A stretch of 64,000 nucleotides of DNA from Alnus glutinosa (lineage: Eukaryota; Streptophyta; Magnoliopsida; Fagales; Betulaceae), in contig NC_084893.1 of the NCBI RefSeq assembly GCF_958979055.1, positions 29,852,987-29,916,986 on the forward strand. The letters are read 5' to 3'. The notes below the pieces were generated by a model that did not search any database, had not been told where the DNA came from, and saw only the letters and a list, made by a program, of their open reading frames with translations. The translations under genes and the position numbers were made by a program. The first letter of the stretch is position 1, and the number at the start of each line of letters is the position of its first letter. Of this stretch, positions 24,189 through 36,527 are shown piece by piece.

Positions 24189-25440
24189 ACTCAATTAAAA
24201 ATAAAGAAAGCTTTTGTCAACTATCATTTAATGGATTGATTTCGCAGACGATGCTTTTCATTTTCTGATTTTGGAATTTCCAGATCGAAATACTTCCGCC
24301 CAGTCTTGATTCGCACAAATAGGTGAATTTCATTCTATATTTTCTTTTTCGATTTTCAGATTATTTACTTAATTGTAATATATGTAAGACCTGGTTACGA
24401 TCCTAGGGTTTTGTTTCTTGATCTCTGCCTCTTTATTTTATTTATTTGTTTATTTATATTTTTTATTTTGATTTGAAGCTGTTGATGAAAATTGTTCCTT
24501 GTGTTGTTCACACTTTCTAGTTTCTGCATCCGGGCTTTCGGTCTTTCTTTCTTTCTTTTCTTTTTTTTTTTTTTAAAAAAAAAATTATATATATATTTTT
24601 CCTGTAAATTGTTGTCTTCGATTTGCTATGTTCGCCCTCTCAATTTTATTTATTTATTTATTTTATTTAATTCGGTTTTTTTTTTTTTTTTTTGTGGGGT
24701 GGGTTTGATTTCGTATTGTGTTGTAGTGAGCATGAGAGTCAGGATTATGTGCATGTCCTACGTGTAATTCTTTTCTGACATTTTGCCGAAAGTCAAAGGC
24801 TTTATTTAGCTAAGCCCTTTGATTCATTGGGAGCATGTATTTTGTAATGTGCAGAGTTAGATTTATGCCCAGGTGGTCATTTGAAGCCATCACCTATTGT
24901 TGTTTTTGCCATCAATTGAATTTTTTGTATCCTGAATGATTGAAATATCATAATTGGATTCGCAATAGCATAAGAAATGATTAGGATATGCAAGTTATTT
25001 TGCTGTATAAGCTCCTTTGATGGTATGGATTCCACCTTTTTTTTTTTCCTTTTTTTTTTCCCCAAATATGTCGGTTTATACCAAGGTTGGCATGCATGTT
25101 GAAACTTCGTGTTCGACTAATCTGGTTGCAAAAATTGGGTAACAGAAATGTCATGGATGAGTTGGCTTAAATGCTGATTGTACCCCAAAACATCATGTAA
25201 TTTTGCAATTATCCTTGACAGTGGTTATATGATGATCAATATTAGTTAATACTTAATAAATAGTTAACAAATGCAATACTTAAAAAGCATTTTAAGCTTG
25301 TAGTGTTGTAGCATTGTTATTATATTTTACTATTTATTGCTACACAATTTGGGCTGAAGTATGATCTTGTTGTCTTTGCTGATGCTTTAATGCTTGTCTT
25401 GAATTTGTCTCGGAATAGGTGTGGAATTTTTAGAGAGAAT
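24189..25440 (+). other. WD40-A 5' UTR region with leader intron
   Basis: Matches the copy B leader at about 35314-36527. A 5' UTR intron is likely between a donor at 24323 (caaatag|gtgaat) and an acceptor ending at 25418 (ggaatag|gtgtgg), leaving 22 nt of leader before the ATG. Both sites are conserved in copy B (35450 and 36505). The Gypsy element ends about 135 bp upstream of the donor. Confidence 0.65.
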
Positions 25441-28400
25441 ATGTCCAAATACCAAGCAGACGATGCCGAATACATGGCGGATGAATATGAAATGGAAAAT
25501 GTTGATGATGAGTTTCGTGGTAGAGAAATGGGTGGCTCAGAATCTGATGCTGATGAATATGACCACTTGGTTTGTTTTTCTACTCAAATTCTTGGCGAGA
25601 TTACACACACGAATTGGTGTGGAATGCGTGTCTGTGTGTGTTTATGTATAGTTTCGACAAAAGAAGAATTTTTCGTCTTATTTTATTCTAGTGTAAATTA
25701 TTATCAATTTTTTTTGGGGAGAGTTTGTTTTGAAATGTCTACACTTTACTTAGGCATATGTACATAGAATCACTTTCTGTCTCTGTTGCAGAATAGTAAG
25801 CTAGCCGATACTACTGCTGCTCAAGCTAGGAAAGGAAAAGACATCCAGGGGATCCCTTGGAATAGGCTTAGCATCACTAGAGAGAAATACCGGCAAACTA
25901 GGCTAGAACAATACAAGAACTATGAAAACATCCCTCATTCCGGAGAGGGGTCAGGAAAGGTAAAAGTTACTTCTTGTTACCTTTTTCATATATATATGAC
26001 TGTTGACAATTGTGATTAACCGAATAAATTGATACAATTACCCCCCTTTTTTTTTTTTTTTTAATTATTTAAATCCATCTTAAACAGGATTGCCAAGTTA
26101 CCAAGAAAGGAGGCACATACTATGAGTTCAGACGGAATTCGAGATCTGTGAAGTCAACCATTCTTCATTTTCAGGTTAGGTGAATGAAAGTTATTGTAAT
26201 AACTGTAGGTTTTTTCCCCATTCCTTCTGAATTTGCTGATTCTTTTTCCCAGGTTGGTTGTCATGAAAATGTTTTGCTACACCTCGTTGCTCTTCTTATT
26301 TGTGTAATTGGCTCAGATGAATTGATCTCATCAGGCCCCTTTGACTAACAACTCTTTATGAGATGTATTTGCTAAAATGGGTTAGTTGAATTGCTTTGCT
26401 GACATGGACACCAGACGTGGATACGGCAATTAACACACTTAGGCGTGGTACTTCCTGGAAAGTAGGACTTGGGGTGTGATTGACTGATCTACACTTTTTT
26501 TGTTTGGTGATGCAGTTGAGGAACTTGGTTTGGGCTACCTCAAAGCATGATGTCTACCTTATGTCTGATTTTTCTGTCATCCATTGGTCCTCCTTAACCT
26601 GTAGCAAATCTGAAATTCTCAATGTCTCAGGGCATGTTGCACCATCAGAGGTGAGTGTTTGGGGCAAGAGATTTTGGTTTTATAAACAACCTTGGATTTA
26701 TATATTGATTTCTTCTTTAGATGTAGAATAATGATTTCTCCCATGAAATCAATACATCTATTTTCTCATACAGAAACATCCCGGGAGTCTGTTGGAGGGA
26801 TTTACTCAGACTCAAGTGAGTACTCTTGCTGTAAAAGATAAGTTGCTTGTTGCCGGAGGGTTCCAAGGAGAACTTATTTGCAAGGTAAGTTGCTTAGCTT
26901 TTCTATAGTCGCATTTATTCAATTTCTTCTGAAGAAGCATTGACGCTGCGATGGATTTCCACCTATGTACATGTTGACAGCATGTACTTTTTTTCGCTAG
27001 TCACTTGTGCAGTATCAATTTTTTATGCATTCTTTTGATTATCCTAGCAATCAAGCTCTGAGAGAATACTGATACAAGATAAAGAAAACTTCTAAGATTT
27101 GTAAATTAACTAAGGTTTCTAGCTTGCTAGGCTTTTGATAACCACCGTCATCCAGCCATTATCTCTACCCCCTTTTAAGAGTTATTAGTTTGCATTATGA
27201 ACAATTCGTAAAACATCAGGGCTAAATGTTTGGTTTTTTAATATTTTTTACTGGTTGGCAGCATCTAGATCGGCCTGGAGTTAGTTTTTGTTCCAGGACG
27301 ACTCGTGATGATAATGCCATCACCAATGCTGTTGAGATCTACGTCAGCTCCAGGTATTTATTTGCCCCTTATCTTGGTGGTGGATCCATGAACTTTCAAT
27401 AACTAACCTAATTAAACTTTTCTCTTTTAATTTTCAGTGGTGCAGTTCGCTTCACGGCTTCAAATAATGACTGTGGAGTTAGAGACTTTGATATGGAGAA
27501 ATTTCAGCTTACTAACCACTTCCTATTTCCTTGGCCAGTGAATGTGAGCCCCTTGGATTGTTTTTCTGGTTATTTAGATTTATAATTGGACAGTTAGTAA
27601 TTCTTGATTATATATGCATGGATGGCCCTGCTACTGACTGTTTATGCTTCGTGTCATGAGGTATGACATGCATATGGTCTTTGATAGGGATAATTCCACT
27701 TCAAATAATGCTCATGATCTACTCTTGCTCACAGACTGAGTCGGTGTATTCAGTATACTATTCGGTTAATAGATTGAGATATGTACTAATAAAGTTTTAG
27801 TTATTAAAAAAAAGGTTTTTATATGCCATGTGGTTGGTCCAATTAATGGATTGAGTGTTGTGGTTTGTAAAGTTTTTTGTAGCCTTTTAACTGCACAAAT
27901 TACTGCATTCTACAGAGAGTTGACTGTTATTTTGCTTAGGCATTAAAGCGACAGGTGTTTGGGTGATGATGTGTTCTTCATCTCTATTGGGTATCTGTCT
28001 TGCCAACAATGGGTGACTTATAATAATGAGGAGATTTTGCCAAGGATCAATTGATAGAGTCATGTCTCATCATCTTGTTTAACTGGCCGTTTTATGTTAT
28101 TACACAATCATTTGGTAGTTATTTGGCTATGCTTCTGTACTTGTAGCAATTTTGTCAGATCGGAGGGTATTTTGTAAAATGATGACCGACTCTTTGGGCC
28201 ATGTTGGAGATGGTTTTGGTTTAAGATGCATTCATATCTCCTATCTTTTATGTTCCAAAACTATGGGTTGGAATGTGTGCCGAGGTTTACATAGGTCAGA
28301 GACATAGTAAGTGTATCTATGGTAGTGGCATTATTGGGCCGTAGATTACGCGGTAGACATAGTTGCTTAGATTTTGTATAGATTGCGAATAGTTCACATC

Positions 28401-29041
28401 ACCGTTAACAAGTGGATGCACCGGATTGTTGTGACATGTTTTTCTTGGCTAATTCGCAGCATACTTCTCTAAGTCCTGATGGTAAACTCCTTATAATTGT
28501 TGGAGACAACCCAGATGGTATGATGGTGGACTCCCAAACTGGAAAGGTACTCTTTGCTTTTAATTCTATCATCTAAATTTGTGATTATCTATCTGGAGCT
28601 TTAATAGCTAAGCATGTGTAATTTGATTTTTTTTTTTCCTTGCAGACAGTTATGCCCTTGTGTGGGCACTTAGATTTCTCATTTGCATCAGCGTGGCACC
28701 CTGATGGTGTCACTTTTGCTACTGGAAACCAGGACAAAACCTGCCGGGTTTGGGATGTCCGAAATCTATCCAAGTCAGTAGCTGTTCTTAAGGGCAACCT
28801 TGGAGCCATTCGGTCGATCCGCTATACTTCTGATGGCCAGTATATGGCAATGGCAGAACCCGCTGACTTCGTGCACGTGTATGATGTGAAAAATGGGTAT
28901 GAGAAGGAACAGGAGATTGATTTCTTTGGAGAGATATCCGGCATATCATTTAGTCCGGACACAGAGTCTCTTTTTATCGGAGTGTGGGATCGTAAATATG
29001 GTAGTCTCCTTGATTATGGCCGATGCCGAAACTTGCAATGA
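25441..29041 (+). CDS. WD40 repeat protein, copy A (chimeric C-terminus, diverged)
   Basis: Nine coding exons: 25441-25569, 25792-25959, 26088-26174, 26516-26650, 26774-26884, 27262-27353, 27438-27543, 28460-28546, 28646-29041; 436 aa. Phases and GT/AG sites are intact. The protein has an acidic N-terminus followed by WD-type blades in the C-terminal half (HPDGVTFATGNQDKTCRVWD, FVHVYDVKNGYE, FIGVWDRKYG). Function is not known to me; it resembles the At5g56190/At1g55680 pair (from memory). The last exon runs across the duplication junction, so the ending YSYLDSLI of copy B is replaced by LQ and a stop in former ARP8 sequence, and the native 3' UTR is missing. It also has a 4-residue deletion near residue 22 and about ten replacements relative to copy B. 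With a Gypsy element at its 5' end, it may be a decaying duplicate. Confidence 0.88.
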
Positions 29042-31138
29042 CCAGAACCACCTGTTCATTAATATGTAAACAGAAAACGAGAACATGTTTTATATGCCGG
29101 TTCCTAAAGTTTCAGTGTTTCAATCGCCCGATTTTAATTTACTCCCTCGGATTTTAAATTCAACTTTTAATTCCAAGTTTTTAACGTTTTTCGCTGCACT
29201 CCATCCGACAAAAACTGCTTATGTTGGATTAACCCTATTTTACTTACGTGGCTTTAGCAGGGTTAATGCTACATAAGCAGTTCTGCCACGTTACATGACA
29301 CATGTTTATATATATATATACACACACTCTATTAAAAGAATACAAAATTTCGAAAAACAAAACAAAGTGGGTGGCTGCACAAGCCACCCTGGTTTGAAGG
29401 TGGCCATGAATACCCTCAATCCGGGGCGGCCATATTAGCCACCCTCTCCTTGGTGGGTGACTGCACAAGTTCCCATTGCTGGGGTGGTCGCCCCCATTGC
29501 GGGGGTGAGCCTTTCCATCTGTTTGTTTTTTTTCTTTTCTTTATTTTTAGAAATTTTGGTATTTTTTTTAATAAAAATAAAGAAAAATTATTGATTTAAC
29601 ATGTGGCATGGCACAACTAATTGTGTGGCATTAATGGGGCCACCTAATCAGTTTTGGACCATTAATGCCACCTAATTGGTTTTGGACAGAAAGAGTAAAG
29701 TGAAAAATATGAAACATCTAAGGAGCTAGTTAAAAGTTGAATTTAACGACCGAGGCAGTAAATTGAAATCGCGTGAAAACTCAATAGGAGTTTTAACCAA
29801 ATTTCCCAAATTTTTAATGAACACTAAAAGGATTAATAGCTTGACCTAATAAATGGCTGGTACCATTACAAATAATAAAAATGACTATTCTCTTAGACTG
29901 TAGACCTCGATACAACCAACAAACAACATGTGGGTATACAAATCAACCATCCCCGCATAAAGGATAATGATTAACCAAAAATGAAAAGTTTGCTTGAATT
30001 GGGCAGGGAAGCTGCCTCTGTTCTCAATTGTGATAAAGCATAAGGAAGGGCGTTAGAGATGCTCACCATCAATAATAACAGAACCGGGAACCTGTGCTCG
30101 TTCACTATATATGCGCATGAAGGATAATTCCAGCGCCTGAGTGGAGGATGTTCTGCTATTACAATTCATTTTAGCAAGTAAGGACACTGACTATTTCCAT
30201 GACAGAATGGTTGAACAGTGTATAGGCTTTTCCATTATCTGATATACCAAACATCACAGTTGATCTTGCTGTTCTTGAAGTGCAATTTTTTCTCTCCACC
30301 CCCTGAACACTTAGCTATCATAAAGACCAAAATAACGTAAACAATTCAAAATCTTTGATCTTTTATATACAACGACTAGTTTGTAAAACCATGAGATGTC
30401 GCTGCTGACTCTACCAAGATTATAAGTTTTAATCATAAACTGCCCCGATTCAAACTTCTCTCAAAGACTGGCTAGAACCTAACCCACTTAATTGACTTTA
30501 CTAAACCATCAAAACTCAAACTTATAGCTAGAATATATTTAGAATATATTCGGAATATATTCTATAAACCTAGACTAGGAAATATAAATTAATAATATTA
30601 TATTCAGTAGAATATATTCTAAGACTTATCAATCATCAAAGAAGAAGAAGGTTTCGGAACGAACAGAGATGAGAGAAAGAGCAAATTCACAAATGAAAAG
30701 AGTCACATGTTTACATGTGTTAATAATTGGACCTTAGTATACCCACATGTTTTCCCAACAACATGATATCTATATAAAGCCGAATAATCCGAAACTCAAA
30801 GTGCTTCAATTATATTTTCGCGGGAACCAAACAAAGCCAAAGCGAAATCGCAAACTCACAGAAAAGGATAAGTGGATATCAAACTCGTCTCGGCGAAGAA
30901 AATGGAGTACCAGGAGTCCTGTTGGTTCTGGAGGAAGAAAATCCAGAGGCGATTATCGGAGGCAAGCGAATACCAAGACTTGCCTCCTTGGGCCCCAGCA
31001 GTCTCAGTATCTGGATCAGAATATCCGAAGGTATGTATATGATCGAACGCCCCCAAGGACTCGGCGACGATCCGACGAGTCCGAGTTGGCGCACGACCTG
31101 TTCAACACCGATCCCCATACTTTCCTCAGCAACAGCAT
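29033..31138 (-). pseudogene. Truncated ARP8 duplicate (exons 1, 2 and part of 3)
   Basis: Equivalent of ARP8 11899-9606. The start ATG (31138-31136) and the MLLLRKVWGSV N-terminus are kept. The Ser-run segment is deleted, with a shift of frame that reaches a stop soon after codon 40. A further 22-bp deletion removes part of the F-box (around 30983). Exon 2 (about 30064-30150) still has its splice sites, and exon 3 is cut at the duplication junction. The actin-like domain is absent. It cannot encode ARP8; whether its promoter still makes RNA is open. Confidence 0.92.
29100..29810. mobile_element. Inverted-repeat element (copy B equivalent of 9665-10475)
   Basis: Same arms and GC-rich core as the intron 2 element of copy A, with a much shorter microsatellite core. 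It was carried along by the duplication rather than inserted independently. Confidence 0.7.
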
Positions 31139-31570
31139 CGCCGTAGTATTCTACGGTCTTGAGAGGAAACGTTACGGAGCAGCTCAGGTTATCCGTTGCT
31201 TTCCGTTTACTTTCTCCATTGAACGCACGCAGGCAGACAAGTTGGACGCTTAAATAGTTTCTGGGCTGAGAGAGTATATGACAGTATGCTGACGTAGTGG
31301 GGTTTAATAGGCGACACGTGGATGATGCTGACGTCTGCCTGGATTGTTTTTCTGGGCACCGGAATGATTCTTTCTCTGTAAAGCCTATTCCTAGTATTCC
31401 ATTACCTAAATATTGTTTTGAATTTTTAATTATTGATTCAATATTTTTTACATTTATCATATCATAAATGTTTGTACGTCAAAATTTTTAACGATTTTTA
31501 ATTTGTTTTTCTTTGGTAGTCGCGAGTCTTCGTGGCTGCTCGGCCTCCGTGATTCTCGTGGAGTGGTGAG

Positions 31571-31670
31571 TTAGGTTGGGGGAGTGGAATCTGGGGGTGC
31601 CTTCTGGCGCCACTCGTGAGTTAGGTTGGGGGAGTGGAATCTGGGGGTGCCTTCTGGCGCCACTCGTCAC
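31571..31670. repeat. 50-bp tandem duplication unique to copy B
   Basis: The phrase starting ttaggttgggggagtggaat occurs at 31571 and again at 31621 with 50-bp spacing. Copy A has one unit at about 12345. Confidence 0.9.
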
Positions 31671-31936
31671 CAACTTCATTCAACTGTTTTTTATCAGCAA
31701 GAAGGGTATGAGGATAATTTAAATGAATTCTCAAATTTTTATATCTAAAATAGTTAATTAATTTTTTTATTTTATTTTTACTAATGCTTTTTTAAATACA
31801 TTTTTCATCTAATTATTTATTAATTTCTTCTACTATTTAAGTATTCTCTTCTTCTTCTTCTTTTTTTTTAAATATATATATATATATATATATATTTCTT
31901 TATTTTTAACTCAAACATCAAAGAAAATGAGGGAGA

Positions 31937-32689
31937 TAGGGCTGTATTCGAGCCGAGTCGAGTCGAGTATTGAATGTTCAAGCTCGGCTCATTTAATTTT
32001 ATTTCGAACACGAGTCGAACTCGAATTTATCATCGAACGAAATATTCTGTTCAAGCTTGGCTCGTTTAATTTTATTTCGAATACGAGTCGAGCTCGATCT
32101 TATCACGAGCTGCTCAATTAACTTATTCATTTCTTATATAAAGTAAATATCATGATTGTTTATATTTTCATAAATCCATATTAATCATTAATTAATCAAG
32201 TCTTGTTAAAATTTTGTCATCTGAGTTCATTAAATAAATTAACTTGAATCTTAAATAATATAATCTCGAGTTTATATGTATGTATATAAATTTATTATGC
32301 ACATATACAAATTACATGTGTGCACACAAACACATATAACCACACATACTCACAAACACACTTATGTACACATAAATCTATAAAATTAAACTCACAACAA
32401 TAATTCAAGCTATATCTATCATATTAGGAAGATGATTCATTTTTACTTAAGATGTTCTTATTACAAAATTAAAATAATACTAAGAAAAAATTGTAAAAAT
32501 GAAGTTATACGAGTTTATACAAGCTTATCTGAGTCGAGCCGAGTTTATACGAGTATGTCTCGTTTAATATTCGAACATATTATTGTGTTCACGAACGGCT
32601 CATTTATTATTCAAACCGAGACCGAATCGAGCTTAACCGAATCGAATCGAGCCGAGCTGACGAGTGGCCGAGCTCATCTTACACCCCTA
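31937..32689. mobile_element. hAT-like non-autonomous element, 753 bp
   Basis: Ends TAGGGCTGTA and the complement of TAGGGGTGTA, flanked by the 8-bp duplication GAGGGAGA (31929-31936 and 32690-32697). An 8-bp duplication with TA-G termini is the hAT signature. The subterminal regions are full of short repeats built on cgagccgagtcgag and gagctcgg. No transposase frame. Copy A has the empty site near 12639-12650 (gagggaggtataaa). Confidence 0.85.
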
Positions 32690-33577
32690 GAGGGAGATAT
32701 AAATAATAAAGAACAAGAGTTGGGGAGATAAAAATATAAAATACCATCGCATTGATGCAAATCACTTTTGGTTTAAAGAATTTGATGGACATATTTTTTA
32801 GGTTTTTTATTAGGCATTTTAGATACAACTTTAAAATATATAAACAACTACGAGTGCTCTAACGTCGTACAAGTAAATCTGCAACTTTTATCCCCTTAGA
32901 AAGTCTTCTAACATAATCTCTCATCAGTTTCGTTTGATAGGCCAAAATGTTTACAGCCTTGTTTGGAAGCGGATTTTTTTTTTTTTTTTTTTAAAGTATA
33001 AATTCATATGCAAATTTAGGATTTAGTTATGTAGAAAAAAAAAATTGAAGTTTTATTTTGATGTTTCTAAAAATTCACTCGATACCAATTTCAAACACTC
33101 AAAACGTTTATAATTGCACTTACTATTTAACCTTTAAAATTGTACGTTTTTGAAAGTGCGCAATTTTGCTTGCGGTTTGAAAACGCTGATTTTTCAAAGT
33201 TTTAATTCAACTATCAATTTTTCAAAAATGCACTCTCAAACCCAAACGATACATTTTTTACGATTTAGTTAAAAATCACAATTTTATTTTGCGAAAACCA
33301 TTATGCCAAACGAGACTCTAAACATTTTCTATGTTCTTTACAATTTTTTTTTTTTTGCTTTATATATGTGTTAGTTTATTTTATGGAATGGGAGGTAAAT
33401 ACATGTATATATATAGAGTTATACGTAGTAAATAAATTCCAAATGAAAGATAAGAGTATTTTTACATACATTATTAGTGTTTTTGACATGTATATGTTCT
33501 TTCGCCATGTATTCGGTACATTTACTATGTATACATTGGTGTGTCTTTTGCGGTACTTTTGTTTAAACAATGTATTT

Positions 33578-33764
33578 GTATGAGTAATGATAGGCAGGGG
33601 CCAACTTGCCGGCCCTGCCCGCCCCTTTTAATTAAAATGAAAATTTTTTTTTAATGAAAAAACAATTTTTGATCATCAGAAATTGCTTTTTCATTAAAAA
33701 ACTATTTTTTTTATTATAAAAAGGCTGCTAGGGGCCGACAAGTTGGCCCCAACTATCATTTCCC
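33578..33764. mobile_element. Small MITE unique to copy B
   Basis: About 187 bp absent from copy A, where tgtatttatgtttagtagg is uninterrupted (about 14431). It is flanked by tgtattt on both sides. The ends are inverted repeats around aatgatag and ggggccaacttg(c/t)cgg. Superfamily not assigned. Confidence 0.7.
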
Positions 33765-34182
33765 TGTATTTAGTAGGTTGCTTATTGTAAGTATTTATTT
33801 AAATATATGTTTATTCAATGTAAAATCAAATTTTTGTTTGTTAGAGTAGTTAGTTGAGTACGAGTGGGTTTTCATCCAAATTTGTATTTGGACTAGCTGG
33901 ATATTATGAATGCTGACACGTGAAATGGACAGATATGCTTATAATAAGAATAATAATAATTAGATTAAAATTGATTAATGGTATGTTTGAGTTTATGATT
34001 TTAGAATATGCATTTTAAAAATAGCGATTAAAAATATACTTTTTAAAAACACGATTAAGAATCGGTAAAGTTGCATTTTAACCTTTGAAACAGTGCATTT
34101 TAAAAATGTATATCTTTACATGCGAATTGAAAACACATTTTTTTTAATCTATTTTTTTTTATATATATATTTTTTAAAAGCA

Positions 34183-34222
<40 letters not shown>

Positions 34223-34344
34223 TAGATTTTAAAAGCATACTTCAAACATACATTTTTTACAATTTTAATTTAAAATCAAAATGTTGAGTATGCAAAATCG
34301 CAGCGGAAAGGCCTTCAATGTAAACTGTCGGGACCCATAAAAAT

Positions 34345-35110
34345 ATTGGGTTAAATACGTTCCACTCCATGTTATATAATGTCTTTATTTTTTATCTCTT
34401 GTGATTCTTTTGTATTACAGATGGTATATTAGGTTTGGCGAAATAGGAGATGGTACTTCCATTCAAAAATTGAAAGAAGTCCACGTCAGTGCTTCAACAC
34501 CTGATAGGTGTTGACATGTGTCATATGCATTAAAAAACTAAAAATAATAAAACTTCGAAAAAATAAAAGCATTAATTTTTAATTTTTAATTTTTTTTAAA
34601 AAGAAAGGGGTGGCTATGGCCGGTTTGGGGGTGGCCGAACCACCCCCACTGCCCGAAGGGGGTGGTTTGACCACCCCCAAATAGAAAATATGGGTGGCAG
34701 AAACACCTCCAAAAGCCCACGGGATAGTTCGGCCACTCCGACAAGGCTAAAGAGGCAAAAAAAAAAGGTTAGTGGGTTTGGCCCTTAGAAGTGGCTAAAC
34801 CCACCCCAAGCCAAATGGGGGTGGCTGAACTTTTTGGGCTGGTTTCGGCCACCTCCATTTTTTCTTTGGGGGTGACCAAGTCACCTCCTTTGGGCTATGG
34901 GGTGGCTCCTTCAATTATTATTATTATTTTTTAAATTTTATTATTTTTAGTTTTTTTTTTTTTAATGCATAAGAAATGGGTTATGTAGACTTTCATCCAT
35001 TTTTGGAGGAAAGCACCATCTCCATTATTTGTTAAAATTAGGATACTTTCTCCCATATGAAACGAACCATAAGAAACAAGAAATATAGTAATTAAATCCC
35101 AAGGACCACG
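34345..35110. mobile_element. Fold-back element with GC-rich core (copy B)
   Basis: Counterpart of 14910-15655, with the same AT-rich arms (tctttattttttatctcttg...) and a core of ggtggccgaaccaccccc-type motifs at 34600-34910. Confidence 0.6.
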
Positions 35111-35308
35111 ATGTATTTAACCCTTGAAAATTACCCCTAGGCCCTTACCGTCTATTTCTTTGCCTTCCAAGTTCCCAAAAGGGCCAAAACCAGTGGATAG
35201 ATAAAGCGAAGAAAAAAAAGCCAATACTTTGCCCCCCCCCCCCCACTTCTCTCTCTCTCTAACCTTCTCGCGATCCAATAACCCCAAAAAAATCATTTTA
35301 ATTTTCGA

Positions 35309-36527
35309 CATAAAAACTCAATTAAAAATAAAGAAAGCTTTTGTCAACTATCATTTAATGGATTGATTTCGCCGACGATGCTTTTCATTTTCTGATTTTG
35401 GAACTTCCAGATCGAAACACTTCCGCCCAGTCTTGATTCGCACAAATAGGTGAATTTCATTCTATATTTTCTTTTTCGATTTTCAGATTATTTACTTAAT
35501 TGTAATATATGTAGGACCTGGTTACGATCCTAGGGTTTTGTTTCTTTGATCTCTGCCTCTTTATTTTATTTATTTGTTTATTTATGATTTTTCTAGCTTG
35601 ATTTGAAGCTGTTGATGAAAATTGTTCATTGTGTTGTTCACACTTTCTGCATCCGGGCTTTCGGTCCTTTTTTTTTTTTTTTTTTTTTAATTTTTTTTTT
35701 CCTGTGAATTGTTGTCTTCGATTTGCTATGTTCGCTCTCTCTTAATTTTTATTTTTAAATTTGGTTTTTGTTGGGGGGTGGGTTTGATTTCGTATTGTGT
35801 TGTAGTGAGCATGAGAGTCAGGATTATGTGCATGTCTTACGTGCAATTCTTTTCTGACATTTTGCCAAAAGTCAAAGGCTTTATTTAGCTAAGCCATTTG
35901 ATTCATTGGGGGTATGCATTTTGTAATGTGCAGAGTTAGATTTATGCCCAGGACCCAGGTGGTCATTTGAAGCCATCACTTATTGTTGTTTTTGCTATTT
36001 GTTTTTTTTTCTATTGAATTTTTTGTATCCTGAATGATTGAAATATCATAATTGGATTCGCAATAGCATAAGAAATGATTAGGATATGCAAGTTATTTTG
36101 CTGTATAAGCTCCTTTGATGGTATGGATTCCACCTTTTTTTTTTTTCCCCAAATATCTCGGTTTATACCAAGGTTGGCATGCATGTTGAAACTTCGTGTT
36201 CGACTAATCTGATTGCAAAAATTGGGTAACAGAAATGTCATGGATGAGTTGGCTTAAATGCTGATTGTACTCCAAAACATCATGTAATTTTGCAATTATC
36301 CTTGACAGTGGTTATATGATGATCAATATTAGTTAATACTTAATAAATAGTTAACAAATGCAATACTTAAAAAGCATTTTAAGCTTGTAGTGTTGTAGCA
36401 TTGTTATTAGATTTCACTATCTATTGCTACACAATTTGGGCTGAAGTATGATCTTGTTGTCTTTGCTGATGCTTTAATGCTTGTCTTGAATTTGTCTCGG
36501 AATAGGTGTGGAATTTTTAGAGAGAAT
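35309..36527 (+). other. WD40-B 5' UTR region with leader intron and empty Gypsy site
   Basis: Contains the unoccupied TAAAA target (35309-35313), a likely leader intron 35450-36505 and the 22-nt leader before the ATG. This is presumably the ancestral promoter-proximal arrangement of the gene. Confidence 0.65.

Larger units (their letters stand above)
9602..29033. repeat. Tandem duplication, copy A (left)
   Basis: This block runs from inside ARP8 exon 3 through the ARP8 5' half, the divergent intergenic region and the WD40 gene. The same order and sequence recur at 29029-40092. Copy A is 19.4 kb and copy B 11.1 kb. The difference of about 8.4 kb is roughly accounted for by the Gypsy element (6.1 kb), a LINE (0.9 kb) and extra DNA at about 15660-18000 in A, less a hAT-like element and a MITE found only in B. 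Confidence 0.93.
31139..35308. other. Divergent intergenic region, copy B
   Basis: Counterpart of 11900-18071. It lacks the LINE and the 2.3-kb stretch but has a hAT-like element and a small MITE, described separately. A (TA)n run is at 31871-31894, a T run at 34183-34219 and a C run at 35232-35244. No gene is seen other than repeat remnants. Confidence 0.6.

Noticed and set aside
30747-31253. Plus-strand 168-codon frame as a gene
   Set aside because: It is the antisense of the ARP8 pseudogene exon 1; a similar antisense frame exists over the intact ARP8 exon 1. No protein family is recognisable.
30879-31460. Minus-strand 193-codon frame as an intact F-box protein
   Set aside because: It joins intergenic sequence and out-of-frame pieces of ARP8 exon 1 (DILIQILRLLGPKEA appears after a shift). 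The true start codon leads to an early stop.
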